A DNA stretch of 64,000 nt from Trileptium ribeirensis (Eukaryota; Nematoda; Enoplea; Enoplida; Thoracostomopsidae): positions 1-64,000 of the forward strand of contig JASANE010024794.1 in the NCBI GenBank assembly GCA_030248225.1, read 5' to 3'. A program made the translations under genes and the position numbers. A model generated the notes under the pieces. It was not told the DNA's origin. It made no database searches and saw nothing but the letters and a program-made list of their open reading frames with translations. Below, one piece after another: positions 12,501 to 27,500 of this stretch. Each line of letters starts with the position of its first letter. Within the stretch, counting starts at the first letter, position 1.

Positions 12501-15500
12501 TACAAAAAATGATAATATCTCCACAGCCACTCGAGATATCTGGCTATTTCTGGTCTCATTTTCTAGAACAATAATTATCCCTCTATAATATTCGCGTATG
12601 ATCATGTATTATGTAATGTATTATGTTGTCGTTCCATTTTCATTGGTTTGACTGCAGGGCTGTATTTCTTTATACTCATGTACGGCTGTACATCCATTAC
12701 CCTTGAGTCAAGCTGTGCAGGAATTAGACCTGATTGTAGCTGTGTATATTGTGTTGATATTCCTGCTTAACGTATGCACTAGTTCATCCATTTGCCGTAT
12801 TATACCAGATAGTGACTAGACCATTTAATAACAGTTTTGTTCTACTAAAGTATGGCGGTGAACGCAACCGAGAACGCATGCATCAGAGTTCGACAGTGTC
12901 AAAGATCAGGTCTCAGCAAACCTCTACGTCAGGGCTTTATCCACCTTCTCAGCCGTTGACACGCATATACAGTGCGCTAGTGCTAACATGGTTCATCGAG
13001 TTGCCTTAGAAATTCCCACCACCAAGCAATGTCGAATTGATAGCGATAAAAGAGCTCGTGGTGAAGAATTCAACGGAAAACGAAACGTACAACTCGTGGG
13101 TGATTTTCCAGAAAACATCAATGATGAAAATGCAGGAGTGTGATCAGATTATCCCGTAAAACGACCGTGAAAGCATGACATTCGAAGAAAAATACTATGA
13201 ACACCTCACGATAAGCTTCACAGGTTAGTAGCACGTCCGCCAGACGCCTGTCCAAGTCTTCTTCACGACCATCAAAGCTTCGTCTGTCGAGGAAAAGCAG
13301 TCCAGCAACTAAAACATTTGCTTTGGCCATTGGCTAGTTCCGCGAATAGTACAAACCACGACTGGACTGCCACCACTTTCGGCTTAACATGGATAAAGTA
13401 AAATATTTTTGGCAGCAACATATCTTAACAAATCAATAAACTCAGTATATGTCGTTCAGGGAATAACCGGAACCGGAACCAGCAACCGGTCCATTTAAAC
13501 CGCATCCGGAACCTGGTCTTCGAAATTTATATATAGTAAAACAGATGATGGAAGAAATGAAGGTACAGTGGATTTAAAATGCATTAAAAATAACTTTACA
13601 TTAAACTTAATGTATTGCGATGGTATTATTGCCTTTCTGAAACTTTAATGAGATTGAGGAAGCTAATAATGTTTATTTGTCGATCAAATATGTCGGTTTT
13701 TGGACATTCAGAGCAAAAAATGTCTTCCACCATACACCATTGCGTATACTGCGTCAAATCGAATGTGCTTAGAAAGCTTGGAGCGTAGAATACACACTTT
13801 GCTCTGTCTCCAGTCGCCACCCTTTACTACACATACGTTTGTTACATGTTAATCTGTAGGAAACTTGAAATAATTGGTTTATGTGATTCTAAGAGAAAAT
13901 AATAGATAGAAGAAGGTAATTTTCTGATCAGTGGTCAGGGACACTGTTTAGGCTAGCGTTGGACAAACAGTGCCCGTCAGTTTGATCATAATGATGATAA
14001 CTTTCTAATCAGAATGCTATAAATGAGACACACTCTGATGATGCTCGCACAGTTTCAATAAATACAGTTCATTGCCAAGAAAGCAGTTTCCAGCTGCGTT
14101 TCAGATAACGTTAGTTTACTTCAATTTAGACTGAGTTACCAAGTTTACAAGCGCACTGGCGCTATGTAGCCAAGCATACCCTAGGTACTTTTGCGTAAGC
14201 CATACTCTGGAGTTGGACCGGTTTAATCCAAACGTATCACACAGACTTCTGGATGTGTAAAATAGCTGCTACAAACATCGACCTGGCTTTGATTTCACAA
14301 ACTCCTGCAGGTTATTATGAAAAATTCCTGCTGTAATTATGTGCCCTACTTATGTTTCACACGGCAAATTGGTTAGTTAATCTTTTCTTTTGCTTGGTTG
14401 TATTGGAGCTTGATCATTGTATAATATATATTACATATGTTTGGATTACAGGATGAAGCAAAAAAACGTGGAAAATTTCAAACAAAATTTTTAAACCGGA
14501 ATTCCGGTCCCGGTATGGTTTTTGCCCTTTGCCGGAACCGCAACCGGAACACGATTTTCGCCGGAACCGGAATTCCGTTACTCTCTGATGTTGATATACT
14601 TTATACTTAACGCAGAATAGCGCGTTCAAGTTAAATCTGCTATACGCATGATAATCTATCGAACTGCAGGAACTGGAAAACCTATTTAATTCATAGTCTA
14701 TAGCAACACTACGGTAACTGAGTCAAGCTATTAGTCCTACCCGACGTTGCTGCATTCAACATCGGCGGTCAGACGCTTCATTCGTCATTCCACATCCCCA
14801 TTCAATGCTCTGACTTGATGAGGGACTTGAGCGTGCCTGCTTTGTCAGCATTGCTGGACGAGCATAAGGACGTTATTATATATTTGGTTGAGAAGATGCC
14901 AATATGGTGGGCGGGGCGATGTTTGGCAAAATAGACTCCGAATCCATTGACAAGATGTTAGGAGGGAGATAAGTTGTGTTTTTTGGGTCTTTGGACAACT
15001 GCATCCCGTAATGGATACGCGATTGTTTTCATCTCATTGGTGTAGCAAAATATCAGACGCCGACAGAGTTGCTTACTTGACTGTGGATAAGGTGGTTGCA
15101 TTAACCGAGCAACAAAGCGGGAGCAGTGTATTTCGATATGTATTGCTATGTAGTAGGAATGGAAACATATTCCACAACGATTACTGCGTAAAGCAGTCTA
15201 GACTTCGCGGTCCTCTGCCGGCGAAGTATACTACTGCATTTTCAGATGCCGTTAGGCTCCCGAACTTGGCTTTTTCCTACATGGGAAGAAGTATGTGAGT
15301 ATATTGTCAACACAGTGATTTCCTGTTTCCGAACAATCGAGAACATGCTGCAAACCTTGAGGCCAACAGTGCTGGTGGCCGTGTTAACCTGCTGCTGTTT
15401 TCGAGAGAGAGTTTTAATAATGCTATTGAAAAATGTGTGGGCTTCTGATAATCTATACAGTGGAACATTTTGGTAAAGTTCTAGCATTATACTCGTCTGG

Positions 15501-18500
15501 CGGACCACCACACCTGCCTGATTGCATGTTGTGTCCATTTCTTTCATACAAAGGGTCGCCATACGACTGCGCAATTTCGCATAGCTTCCTTATTTGCCCC
15601 ACCAAACTTTCATTTGAGTATCAAGATTTTATTTGCACCGGCGAGAATTTTCTTCTGCCGTCACTGCGCACAAGAACAGGGTTCTATACTTTCTCGACAG
15701 TGTGTGGGGATAAGTCGCCGAGAATGTTGAACCGGCTTCACATATGTTGCACTTTCGTGATTAATGAAAGCAGAGGATTTGCTGCAGGAGCCGTTCCAGT
15801 ATAAGCGTCCGTCTTCCAGGACGGGAAATCTATGCAACGATGCCTAGAAGCTCAGGGCATATATGGCATGGATGCTTATGTGGAATTCCAGACTGCTTTG
15901 CAGAATTTGACAAAACCTTCGACGAATTCTTTAACTAGACCTGTCACTGTTGCGAATGATGTCTCTCGACAGAGCAACTACCACACCGATGTGCGTCCAG
16001 GCATTTCTCATCAGCGAGTGGGGGCTAAACTGACTCAACGTTTGATTTTCTACCTGCAATTCTGAATAATCGAGTCAGCTATCTAAACAATCGGTGTTTC
16101 CGTATGCGAGGCTACAAGATCGCGACGCATCAATTACATCACGGCGAAAGCTCACGGCAACTGCTTTTATCGTGCAATTACCGTTATTATCTGTAAAGAC
16201 GAGGCACAACATGAAAAATTCTTGAAAGAGTCGCAAACCTGTTCTTCTTCATGCAGATTAGTCACAGGGAAGATCCCGTGCACCTGCTCACTGTAGCTTC
16301 GTCGACCCTAAGCCCATCGGAAACAACAAAAAACGTACGAAGTATTCGTACTGGTCCCTAGATAACAAAACTATCGTATCCAGCGTATCGAAAAACCTAT
16401 ACAGATAAAGCTTGATGCTCTGTACACAATACATAATCAAACAACTGCTGCCAGGCTATATTCCACCGGCAATCGGGTTCAACGACCCTAAAACTATTAA
16501 AAACGTCTGAAAAGGCACATGAAACTCGTGCTAGAGTCTAGATAACTAAACTATTGTTTTAGCCAGCCGAAAAACCTAAATATAGACAATTCTTGTGTAC
16601 AAAATATGTAACTAAGCTACTGAAGACAGTGGTTATATTCTGGAAATCGGTTCATTGACCCCACATCCATGAATAGACAAGAAATACGCACGCTGGACTT
16701 TAGATAACCAAATCATTGTATTCAGCGTTCAGTCAAACCTATACAGTAATACAAACCATTCTTTGTACGCAATACATAATCAAACAAATGAGAACACACA
16801 TTTTGCAAACCGGGTTCGTAGCTTTTAAAACACTTGAAACCCCAAGAAAATGTACAATATAGTCAAGTTAGACTAAATAGCAAAACCTTCGTGTTCAGCG
16901 TGCTTGATAACCTAACAGACGCTCGTTGCAAGGTAAAACACGAGATACCATGCCGAATCACTATTTAGGCAAGTGCTCACCTAACGATATGGTCACAAAA
17001 AAGTCATGGTCCGCAGTTGTAGATCTCGATGAGCTGATTCTGAAAAGATGTCTCCATTTTCCGATCCGAAGCATGTGCTGCGAGATATGTTCCGAGAAAC
17101 ATTGGTATCCGTATGGCCAGATTAATTGTAAAGAACCCTTAAAATCCGGTTTTGTCATTTTGAGCCACAAGATATGTGGTCGGAGCTGTTCGCGTTCAAC
17201 TAAACGACACATCTTCATCATTTTTGCTATTGAACAAAAAATTTGTCGAAATCCTTCAACCCGAAAATGTGTTATGAATGACAGCGAAAGAATTTTTTTA
17301 TGATTTTCCTCTATAGACTTTAGCAGAAACTCCCCTCGTATCGCACACTCCCTTTCAATTAGGAGCCTCGTTTGAAAATTCTCACAGCAACAAGTACTTC
17401 GGCGTTTCAATAACACTACACTCTACATTACTCCTTTTATCAAACAATGGTGCTTAGCCTGATATCTGTGAAAACACAATACACTCAGAATCCTTTACTT
17501 TAGACAAACTACTAGTTTTAAGACTGTGGTATGTTTGTTATTGAGTAGTTTTCGTTGGTATACACAACAATATAACTCAAGGTTAACTTCGCTAAGAAAA
17601 TTTTAGAATCAGTAAATGATAAATATGATATCACTTGTGCTGTTTTAAATATCACCATTACGCTATGGAAAACGGTACAATCCATTCATAGAAATTAGCT
17701 TAATAGGTTTCTTCAAGAAATATGAGTACAGTCGCTGTGAAAAATTCGCGAATGGCAATTGAATATCTGTGAATAAATTATTTTTCGCGTCATGCTCGCG
17801 AACGTTATTTCACGAAAAATGGCATGGATACAAGAGTAAACTGGCGAGATACAGACAAAACAGGCTGTCTGATACGATTTTTGATCCGACCCGAGTTGTT
17901 TCTGTCCAGTTTTGAAGAGGGAAGAAATTAGAATGCTTTTTTGCGCAAAAGGTATCCGAACTAACTAAAAAGTGTTCGTCTGATGTATTGCGCGAGATGA
18001 TCGGAGTTTCACAATTCAAGTTATGGATGTCACACGAAAAATCAATAAAATGACAGTCTTAGACTTAACCCTATGAAAAGCAAGAATTCTCGATAACACT
18101 CACAATATTCAATGAATGTGGTATCTTTATTTATGCCAGAAATGACGGTCAAGTTTGGAACAAATAGACTTCGAGCGAACAATTATCCAACAACAATAAA
18201 TCTTTGGAACAGTTCAACCAGGTTTGTAATATGTGAAGTTTATATTTTTTGCCATTTTTCATTCCACCGTTCGATGACATTATTTAACAGGTACAAATTG
18301 AACGGATGTCACATACGACCTACAGGAGTTTCAAACAAACATCGAATAAATCTCGAACGAATAGCAGTCATGTTTATGGGAGAAACTGTGTGTACCTAAT
18401 GCAAACAGTAACTGTAAAAATTTATGACGCATACTATAACTAAAATTAAGATAGATACTTTAAAACCGATTATTTCCCCTGAGCCAACGTTATTGTGAAA

Positions 18501-21500
18501 ATCATGTAAGCCTATCGTCTATAACAAACTGAATCTTTAGTAGTAAAACAAAATCTATAAATCATGTTGCAAGGGTGTTTGTATTATTTCAGACTCAATT
18601 TGATTTCAGAAGGCATAGTTAGACATAATGCAATAATTCTGCGGTTATTTGCAACTATAACACTCCTGATGAAAGTATTTCATCGCAATATGAATTAGTG
18701 GAATACCTGTCGCATTTTCACATATTTGTTGATTAAATTTTGTGCGGCAGACTCCGATAATATCGGCTTACACGTTTGTTTTGCGTACTGAATATAATCG
18801 CGGAACAAGCCAAGGTCCTGCAATAAAAAATGGGAACTCGAATATGATAAATGCAGTCGTTGCCAGAAATAAGTGCAAAATAATCGATATCAATGTTTTC
18901 GATCAATTAAAAATTAAACTTCTATCAATATAGATTTGGCGCAAATAAATTTTAAATTTATAAAATTTACTTTAAAAGTAATATTTCAATACATCTCTAT
19001 ATCGATACATTGCGAATAAACTGAAATTTCGGCCAATTTCGCACTTTTCTGATGCAACCTAGCTTTAGACGAGACGGTACCTACAGTCGCGACCAAATAT
19101 AAGTCCAGTCCCAAGCAATCGATCAAAATTTCATTAAATTGCAATCAATCAAAATTTCGTAATCGAAATTTTATAAATTTGAAATTTATTTAATTGCGCT
19201 AAAATCGAAAGAATTAGAAATTCATCGAAATTCGTTTAATCAAAATCCATCGAAATTTCTTTGTTAGAAGATAAGCAGGACATTCTGTCCCGTGCCTATC
19301 TGTCCTGCAACTGACTAAGCAAACAACAAAGCAGTACAAATCTACGTTATTTAGCCAAGATGATCTGTACGCACTAGTTTAACGTTTTCAAATAATTAAT
19401 AGCTGATTTCTTTTCAAAACTGATTATGACTCCAAAAATATAGGTATAAGCACGCAACACGAAACTTTCAAAATTATATTACAAATTCCTTTCTAGTTAA
19501 TATGGCATAATTTCATAAATTTAATATTAATCCGCGTGCAACCACGCAAAATTGCGCCACCGCTATTTCCTGACCATCGACAAGATTCATGGTGTTAAAA
19601 AGCGTTAAAACTGGGGGATCACACGGTGTAATAAACTCTGTAAACTTATGCACAACCAAAACTGTGCGATCGTGACCATTATTTGGGTGGAGTTTTCGAA
19701 GGTTGTTATCTGTAATTTGTCTAGGCTTTGCGGCTAACACATAGAATAAGGCCACTTCACCTAAGCCAAAACACAAGGCCAATATGGCCAAAGACAGACC
19801 AAGTCATATATAACACAAAAGCCCGGTACCTCTGGTACTACAATATCTCTCGTTGCTATTAATTGCAGATATCACAATTTTCTTCTGTAGACATATCATC
19901 TGATTTTTGCAGCAATTAGTCAATAAGGGAACCAGACTCAATAATACGTTAATGAACGTGCGCTTCAAGTTTTAACCACCCGACACTCTAAATCGCCCCT
20001 CCGCACTACCCGCGAGGCAGTGAATTTGCGCCACCATACACCCAACTCTGAGCTGACATCACTGTTAAACGCGTTTTAAATTTCCGTTACAACCATCAAA
20101 ATTTATCTACATTAATGACTAGTAAACGTAATAAATTACAAAAAGCTTTACTTACCAAGTATGGTGCTCTTGGACCAGGAAGCAGTCTAGCCCTGGACCT
20201 TGCCATCCTATCCGTTTTACTTATTTCAACTGTTGCTTCCTTACAATGATGTAAGTTACTAAACCTAACCATTTTCATGGTCTGTTTTTGCTGTTCCACC
20301 CAAGACAATCTTTAAGTCTCTGCAATTTGTGCAGTGATCGATTCTATTTGTCTCTATTCATGTAGTGAGTGGAACAACACTAAGAATCCTTCATACCTCC
20401 TCACTAGGTTCCCCGTATAGCCAGAAGCGGATACGGGTGAACTCATAGTAAGGTCTTTTATCGATCTTGCTTCCTTGAAGCGCCTATAGGGAGCTTTTCG
20501 AAATTCTGAAAGCTAGCTGAACACCATTTGGTCTGATAGTGCGGTATCTGTATCTCCAGAAACCGATATTCAGTGTTGGATTCCTAGCTGTAAGCTCTTC
20601 AATCACGTCTTATGTGTCTGGTGTTTTGTTCCTCCTATTGGGAACAAAGCAGTACACAGCTATCATGTCTAACTCTTTCTCGGTACGGACTTCCAGAGGA
20701 CCTATGCCGTCTACTTCGACATCTTTAATATGTTAATTCAAACAATCTGAAGTGAGCCGGTTACCACAGCTAAAGACCAGAAAGCCTTCACTGGTGTAAG
20801 CAGTCTCCTCGAATTCTAGCTTGCTTCTGTCTTCATGTTTCTTCATCTTTGATATCCTCGGGATTATCCGCCGTCAAGCGCTTAGTGATATGCTCTCTTT
20901 CTCTGATGTAAAGCTTCAAAGCGCCAGTGACAGCATTTCGGCAACTGGTCACTTTGTTGCGTTTGCTGATGTCGGGAGTTTAGCTAATATCCAAATACTT
21001 AAAATATAGCCCGGCTGACATCGACCTCGCTCACCACGACCCCGACATGGCAGCTCTCGACCTCGGACCCAGCTTGACTTCGACCTGTGAACTTTCTTTT
21101 TTCCCTTAAAATTATGAAAAATTTCGTTTGTATACCACTAACATTCCCTACGTCCGACTTCAGTCTGTATTTATTGTATCAATTAATCACTGAATTTCTA
21201 AAAAAAATTTAGTTGCCTACATGATTGGACCCCGACTTGGGCGCTGGTCCCATGGACAAAGGTAAACACAGGTTTTCGAAGAGTTTCGGAAGTCTGAAGA
21301 CATACCAACAATAACAATCAATCACAAAAATGGCAATTAAACGGGAGTCCTCCTGACAATATTATTATTCGTCTTTATCAAAGCAAGAAAAAAACATTGT
21401 AAGCGAGGGTACATAAGTATGTGTTTGACTCACGTTACGACCTGGGCTCTCCAAATTAGGGGGCTGGCATTTTTGGTTCCCCCTGGTTCAAAACAGGTGC

Positions 21501-24500
21501 CCCCCAGTTCTTGCCCCCTGGCAAAATTTTGGCCCCCCCCCCGTTCATTGCCTCTTGGAAAATTTTTTGTTTCCAATCGGTCCAAAGTATATAAAATTTG
21601 ATCAAAATTTGCATTAAAACCCCTTCTGAAGCCAAAAATTTCGCAAATTTTGCTTCAATACAGCTTTATCTTTCCATCAAAAGCATTTTTGCAGTGTTTC
21701 TGACACGATTTTTAACCATTTTTTCTTGGCAAAATCGGACGCCCCCTGGTTCGGAACATGGAGGCCCCTGGCAAAATTTTCAGCGAATGGAGGGCCCCCT
21801 GGCAAAATTTTCAGCGATTGGAGAGCCCAGGCGACATTACTAGTGTCTCTTCAACTTACCACGATTTCGTCCTCATCTACCGTATCAGACTTATTGTAAT
21901 ACAAAGAAACTAAATGAGCTGCCAATTTTCGATCGTAATGTTCATCTTGAGGATCCAGCATAAGAAAGATAAGATCGAAGCTAAAACAATATGTTCATTT
22001 TGAACTTGAATTTCGGTACGAAAGATCTACTTTATCCATCCAAATTCTGGATTTCGGAGGGCTGTGGACTTCGGTAATGTGCAGGCCAGTATATTGTTAC
22101 ATATTTATAGTTAATAGCATGTTTTTAATTTCATGATTTTAGAAGCTGTAATAATGATCGCTCGCTCGGAAAACGAGCGTGATTTCTAGCGCGTATGGTA
22201 TTATTCTTCTCATCACTACACAAAATACAACGCTACGGTCGTTTAATAAGAAAATAACATACTATGTGAAAATACTCGTCAGAAACATGTCTGTAGCCTT
22301 TTTAACAAACGAACATCGAACAGAAATTGAACAAACTTATTTATTGTTAAACCATTTTCGATCAAATTTCAAACAGGTCTCGAACAAATTAAAATAAGGG
22401 CGCCAAAAGTTCGTACATGTCTCGAACAAAGTTCGAACACATTTCCGACAAGATTTTGAGTTTATCGAGCGAACAGGATTCATTTTTGGCGAGTACTGTA
22501 ATGAGATTTGGCAGCTTACAGATTTCTCCTTAACTGGACACTAATATGCATTATACAACAGAGATTATTTGTTCTGCCCAAACGGTGTCAACACTCCGTT
22601 CATATTTTACCCAACTGAACAAAAATACAATATTCGTATACCCTTGGGTAATTTGACAAATTCTGCATAAAAGCATAACACATACCGAGAAAGCAGAGTA
22701 TGCGGCAACTGAACGTTTTCGATAATTGTTTTATTTTTGTTCCACTCGGAATCAACTGGATTTGCGGCGGCCAAGATGGAAGTCCTCGCATTAAGTGTCG
22801 AGATAATTCCAGCTTTGGCGATAGACATTGTTTGTTGTTCCTGTAAATGTATAGTTTTTATATTCGTTAGAAACAAGTGCAGATGTTCGATAAAGAATAA
22901 CAAAGTTTAATATGGTCTTCCTTTATATTTTTAATTCGGGTAAAAACTAAATCATCAAAACTTGAGCCTTACAATTTTTATCTTGGGAAAATATTTGTGC
23001 AGATTTTTCTAAACGGAACAAATATCCATGTTTACTGATCCTGAAATATCTGCAGATAAATATCGTATACAGCCGTACAAATGGTTCAACGACCAGGCTT
23101 AATCACCAAACCTCTAGCTACACATACTGACAGTAAAGGTAATAACATGAGCTTTATACAAAGGAGAGTGCAGGGGGCAGGGATGTCGGCGATTCGCCCA
23201 TGTATTTTGAGGTGACATTAAAAATGATTGTTTTAAAAAATTTCAATACTAACACAATATTTCGACTATTCATAATAATATTTTTATAATGCGTGAGAAA
23301 CTTAGGGTGACTCCGCTAACCACCCTATTTTGTAATTACCGATATCGAATTGCAAACCTTTGTTGCTGAAAAAAGGATGAATTTCATTCGGTTTTTCGCT
23401 AACAGAACATAATTGGCGGAGTCAAATTCAAGTGCCAGAAATTAGATTATGTGTTCGAACAGAATTTTGCCGTTTTTAATTTGCAGAAATTCGATTCCCT
23501 AATGCCCAATCGCTTAAATTTGGATTATTTTGTGTTTGCGAACAAATTTAATGCAAAAGTGACGTCACAATCAAATCGATAATATAGTTAAGCACTCGGT
23601 GTTCAAGAACAAAACCAGTGTAATTCAAATTCGACAAATATTCGTTCTCAAAAATTAGGATTATTTTACATGAATTTTCGGGAACACAAAACAGATTTCA
23701 ATTAAGATCGCTGTGTCTGAAAAGAGCTTTAAGCCGAATTTCAATTGACCAAACAGCTTTCTGTAATAATTTCTATGCAAAATTACAAAATAAGATGGTT
23801 GGTGGGATCACCTTAAGTTCACTAGCGCATAAAATGAATCGCGGTCCGCAGCAAACAACAAATGATAAATAATAAACATTGCAACAAATACAATGACAAC
23901 GTTGTAAATACATGAAAAACGGGAAAACATGCAACTATAACCCATCCCAGTTTTCTGGGGAAAGGGGTGCGGGTACGGAAAATAGAGCTGATGGACAGCC
24001 AACTTAAAGACCCCATCAGGTTTTTTGTGAAAAATGAGGTTCATTTGCACAAGGTTTCATAAAAATGCACATAAAAAGCACAAGTGCGGTTTTTGCGATT
24101 CTTAGTCGACACCCGGCGAATAATAAAAAATATAAGAATTCAACGATAAAGTTGCATCAAACTATGAAAGTATAAATTTATCCGCAAAGTTTTACTTTCA
24201 GGTAGGGTTTTACAGTGTTGTTAAAAAATCCTAGGCGTTAACCCAACAAATATACAAATTATACGCATTTTTGCTGCCTACGAAACTATCATTTTTGTAA
24301 ATATCTGTGCACAAAAATATTTGATATTTCCAATGGGGAACGAATAACATATGAAGTTTTGAAAAACCTAGTTGTCAAATTGTCTGTATTGGTATGAAAC
24401 AGTTTTTTTCAGATGCAACTCATTGTGATCGGGTGTGGGTGAGCGTAATGTATTCTAAGGTGCTAATTAAAAGAGAAAATTGAAAATTCTATGGTTACAA

Positions 24501-27500
24501 ACGTTTCTCCTAAAAGCATAGTGTCGCGCAATTATTCGCACAAAAAATTTTTTGAAAAAAACAGCCTACCCTGGCAAGATTTTGGCCATGTGGAGAGACC
24601 AGATAACGACTGCAGATGTAACACGCGATTTTAGCTATTCCATGCTTTAATAGTACTCGAACGTGCAGGCGACATATAAGAGAGAAAACCCGTTTAGAAC
24701 AGTAAATAAGACGCTATTTCACGTCGTTGAATATTAAATCAATTAGATATTACAAACTGCAATGTTATTCTTACCATAACTTCATGAAGAACAGAGCGGG
24801 TGTTTTCATTCATTTTGTCGAACTCATCGATACAGCAAACACCATTGTCACTTAGAACTAGTGCGCCGCTACAATATTAAACCCACACCAAACTAATCAA
24901 TAATTTATATCAAATAATATTCTAATAAGTCATTTTTATAATATGCCTTAGTTATGTGTGGTTAAACTGACGACCCTACTGTGGCCATCTCAATTCTGGT
25001 CTCTCCAAATTAAGGTTAGGCCCCATGGTAAAAACCGAGTGTGGCTAGGCAAAATTAGGTTGATCGGCTCTTGGCATTTTTTTGTTTCCACTCGGCAAAA
25101 ACACCACAACGTATATATATATATATATATAAATTGCACTGAAATTCGGTCCTGCAGCCAAAAATGTCGCATATTTTGTCAGTCTTTCTGAAACAATTTT
25201 TAACGGTTTTTCTCTTCTCAAAACGCCCACAGACAAAATGGGGCGACCCCGGTTCAAACCCCCTTTGCAAAATTTCCAGCGAATAGAAACTCCAGTAAAT
25301 TATATTGAACAATTTACGTATGAACAATTTCTACTTAATCGAAAACGGTTTCACCTGTGCGCGAACATCAGATTTTGTTTGTACTATAGCCGGATTCGAA
25401 TTATTGAAAAGCGTTATGTTCCCGAACAAAGACTGGTTAAATACAAGGCCGTTCGTTTATATCACAGCTATATATTAAATTTGTTGGAGATCAAAAGCGA
25501 ATTCTTGTTCAAAGCTAGTATACGAAAATTAGTAACGACTTCTTGTTACTGGCTAGTAGACGTTTTTACCAGTATAGACTGAAAATCGATAATTTTGAGC
25601 GTCAGCTTAACCGAATCGAATTATTTTTGTTCCGTAACAATGGATGTGGATTTCATATCGGGTAATGCAAAATAAGATGGTTAATTAATCATCTTAATTT
25701 TAGTTGTGCATTATGCACATTATAGAGTCCGTCCAATCGATATCGAAATGGACCGAAATTGTATAATTTTAAAGTTTATCAACGCTGGGTTTGTCCTAGG
25801 CAATAAATTATGAATTCATATAAAGTGTTTCAGACTAATTAGCCGATCGTATGGATATATATTTAAACCCATAGAAACATGGGTCGCAGAGTAAAACTAA
25901 CTCCGGCAGTGAGTTTCCCATGCCCGAAAATCCCCAATTGAAACTTTTTAGCCTCCCAGGACCGTCCTGGCAGGACGTCAGAACAAACTTTCCAATTTTA
26001 GGTCGAAGAACCACGAGGATGTCATATAACTCAATCCCCATAACTCCACAACCGGAGCCTTAATCGAAAAACAAAAAAGAGGCATCGACATTTATCATTT
26101 TACTATGATATGAAACCAACCAGAAAAAATCGAATAAGATAAAAATAACCTAGCTTCCGTGAAGGGAACTAAAATGGGGTAAAAAACATCATCTTGTCCT
26201 CCTATCCCGGACCAGACCTCAAATAAAAAACGCTCGGGGATATACACGATAAATCGACTATGCCGGTTCGACTGAGCCCAAGATCATGAAAATCGGTCAA
26301 TTTGTTCCCGTGTTATGGCTGATCACATATACACACAGACGGAATTTAAAAGATTTCACCACTGCAACATACAATCTCCATTACGCTCTGATTACGCTGG
26401 GCTCTCCAAATTGCCTCCCCTGGCATTTCTGGTTCCACCTGGTTAAAAACAGGTGCCCCCAGGTTCATGCTCCCTTGCAAAATTTTGGGCTCCCCCCGGT
26501 TCATTGCCACTTGGCAAATTTTTTGTTTCCAATCGGTCCAAAGTACACAATATTTTATCAAAATTTGTACTAAAATTCGGTTTTAAAGCCAAAAATTTCA
26601 CAAATTTTTTCATAATTTGCTTTAAAATAGCTTCTCTCATTTGGCAGTGTTTCTGACATGAGTTTTAACCGTTTTACTCTTGGCAACATCGGGCACCCCG
26701 CCAGGTTCGGAACCAGGGGTTCCCGATTGAGCCTCTGGAAAATTTTTCAGCGAAAGGAGAGCCCAGTACGCATGAGTAAACTTAACGTGGTGCGCCACCT
26801 ACCATCCTCTTTGGGCAGTATGTACAAAACACTGTTAGAAAACAATATAGTCATTGTAATAGAAAATTTCAAGTTCAAAATTTTCCATTAGTAAAAGCAG
26901 AGAGAGTGATTACGAAACGTGTTATTTTTTGTTCGTTAACACAATGCCACAAGTTCGATTTACAACGCACAACACGGGAACTAGCAATACGAATTTTTTC
27001 GTTACGCTAACGCATTTCGTTTAATGATAATACGTGTAGCTCGCTAACGTCACATGTGATGTGTATCTTATGAAATACTAAACGGGGAATTTTCGTTCGA
27101 TAACAATATAAAAAATTTCAAGTGTCAAGCGGTCGCTAATCGGTCATTCAATCTTTTTGAACTAATTGTTATTAATAGTGCAAAATTTCTTTTTATACGT
27201 TTTGGATGTGTTGTCCAAGCACCAATTTTATGTTCTCTTATATTATGTTGACGGATGGCTGATACATCGAACAAACGATCGTCAATTGCTGATGAGAGTA
27301 TGGGATGGCAGGGGCCCACTTTAAGTTTACTCATGCATTATCAAATACTTCCTCAGAATAATATCGTGTATAAGTCAACAGCCCCACTTTAATAATATTA
27401 TACTTTATGAGACATCCGGGGTTATTTTAGAGGGGGAAGGGGGGGGCGACCCCAAGGATCGGCTCCCCTAGACACCGATCCCTACTTTTTCGCAGAAACG

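Noticed and set aside
13118..13330. Minus frame rich in charged residues ([20 protein letters not shown])
   Set aside because: No MCM4 or transposon match; it opposes a short plus-strand frame and cannot be supported as a gene.
20096..20308. Minus frame ending [10 protein letters not shown] followed by a consensus-like GTAAGTAAA donor
   Set aside because: It does not match the missing MCM4 region and no partner exon or acceptor was convincing.
25045..25327. Overlapping frames rich in Tyr-Ile
   Set aside because: Produced by the (TA)10 microsatellite inside a MITE copy.
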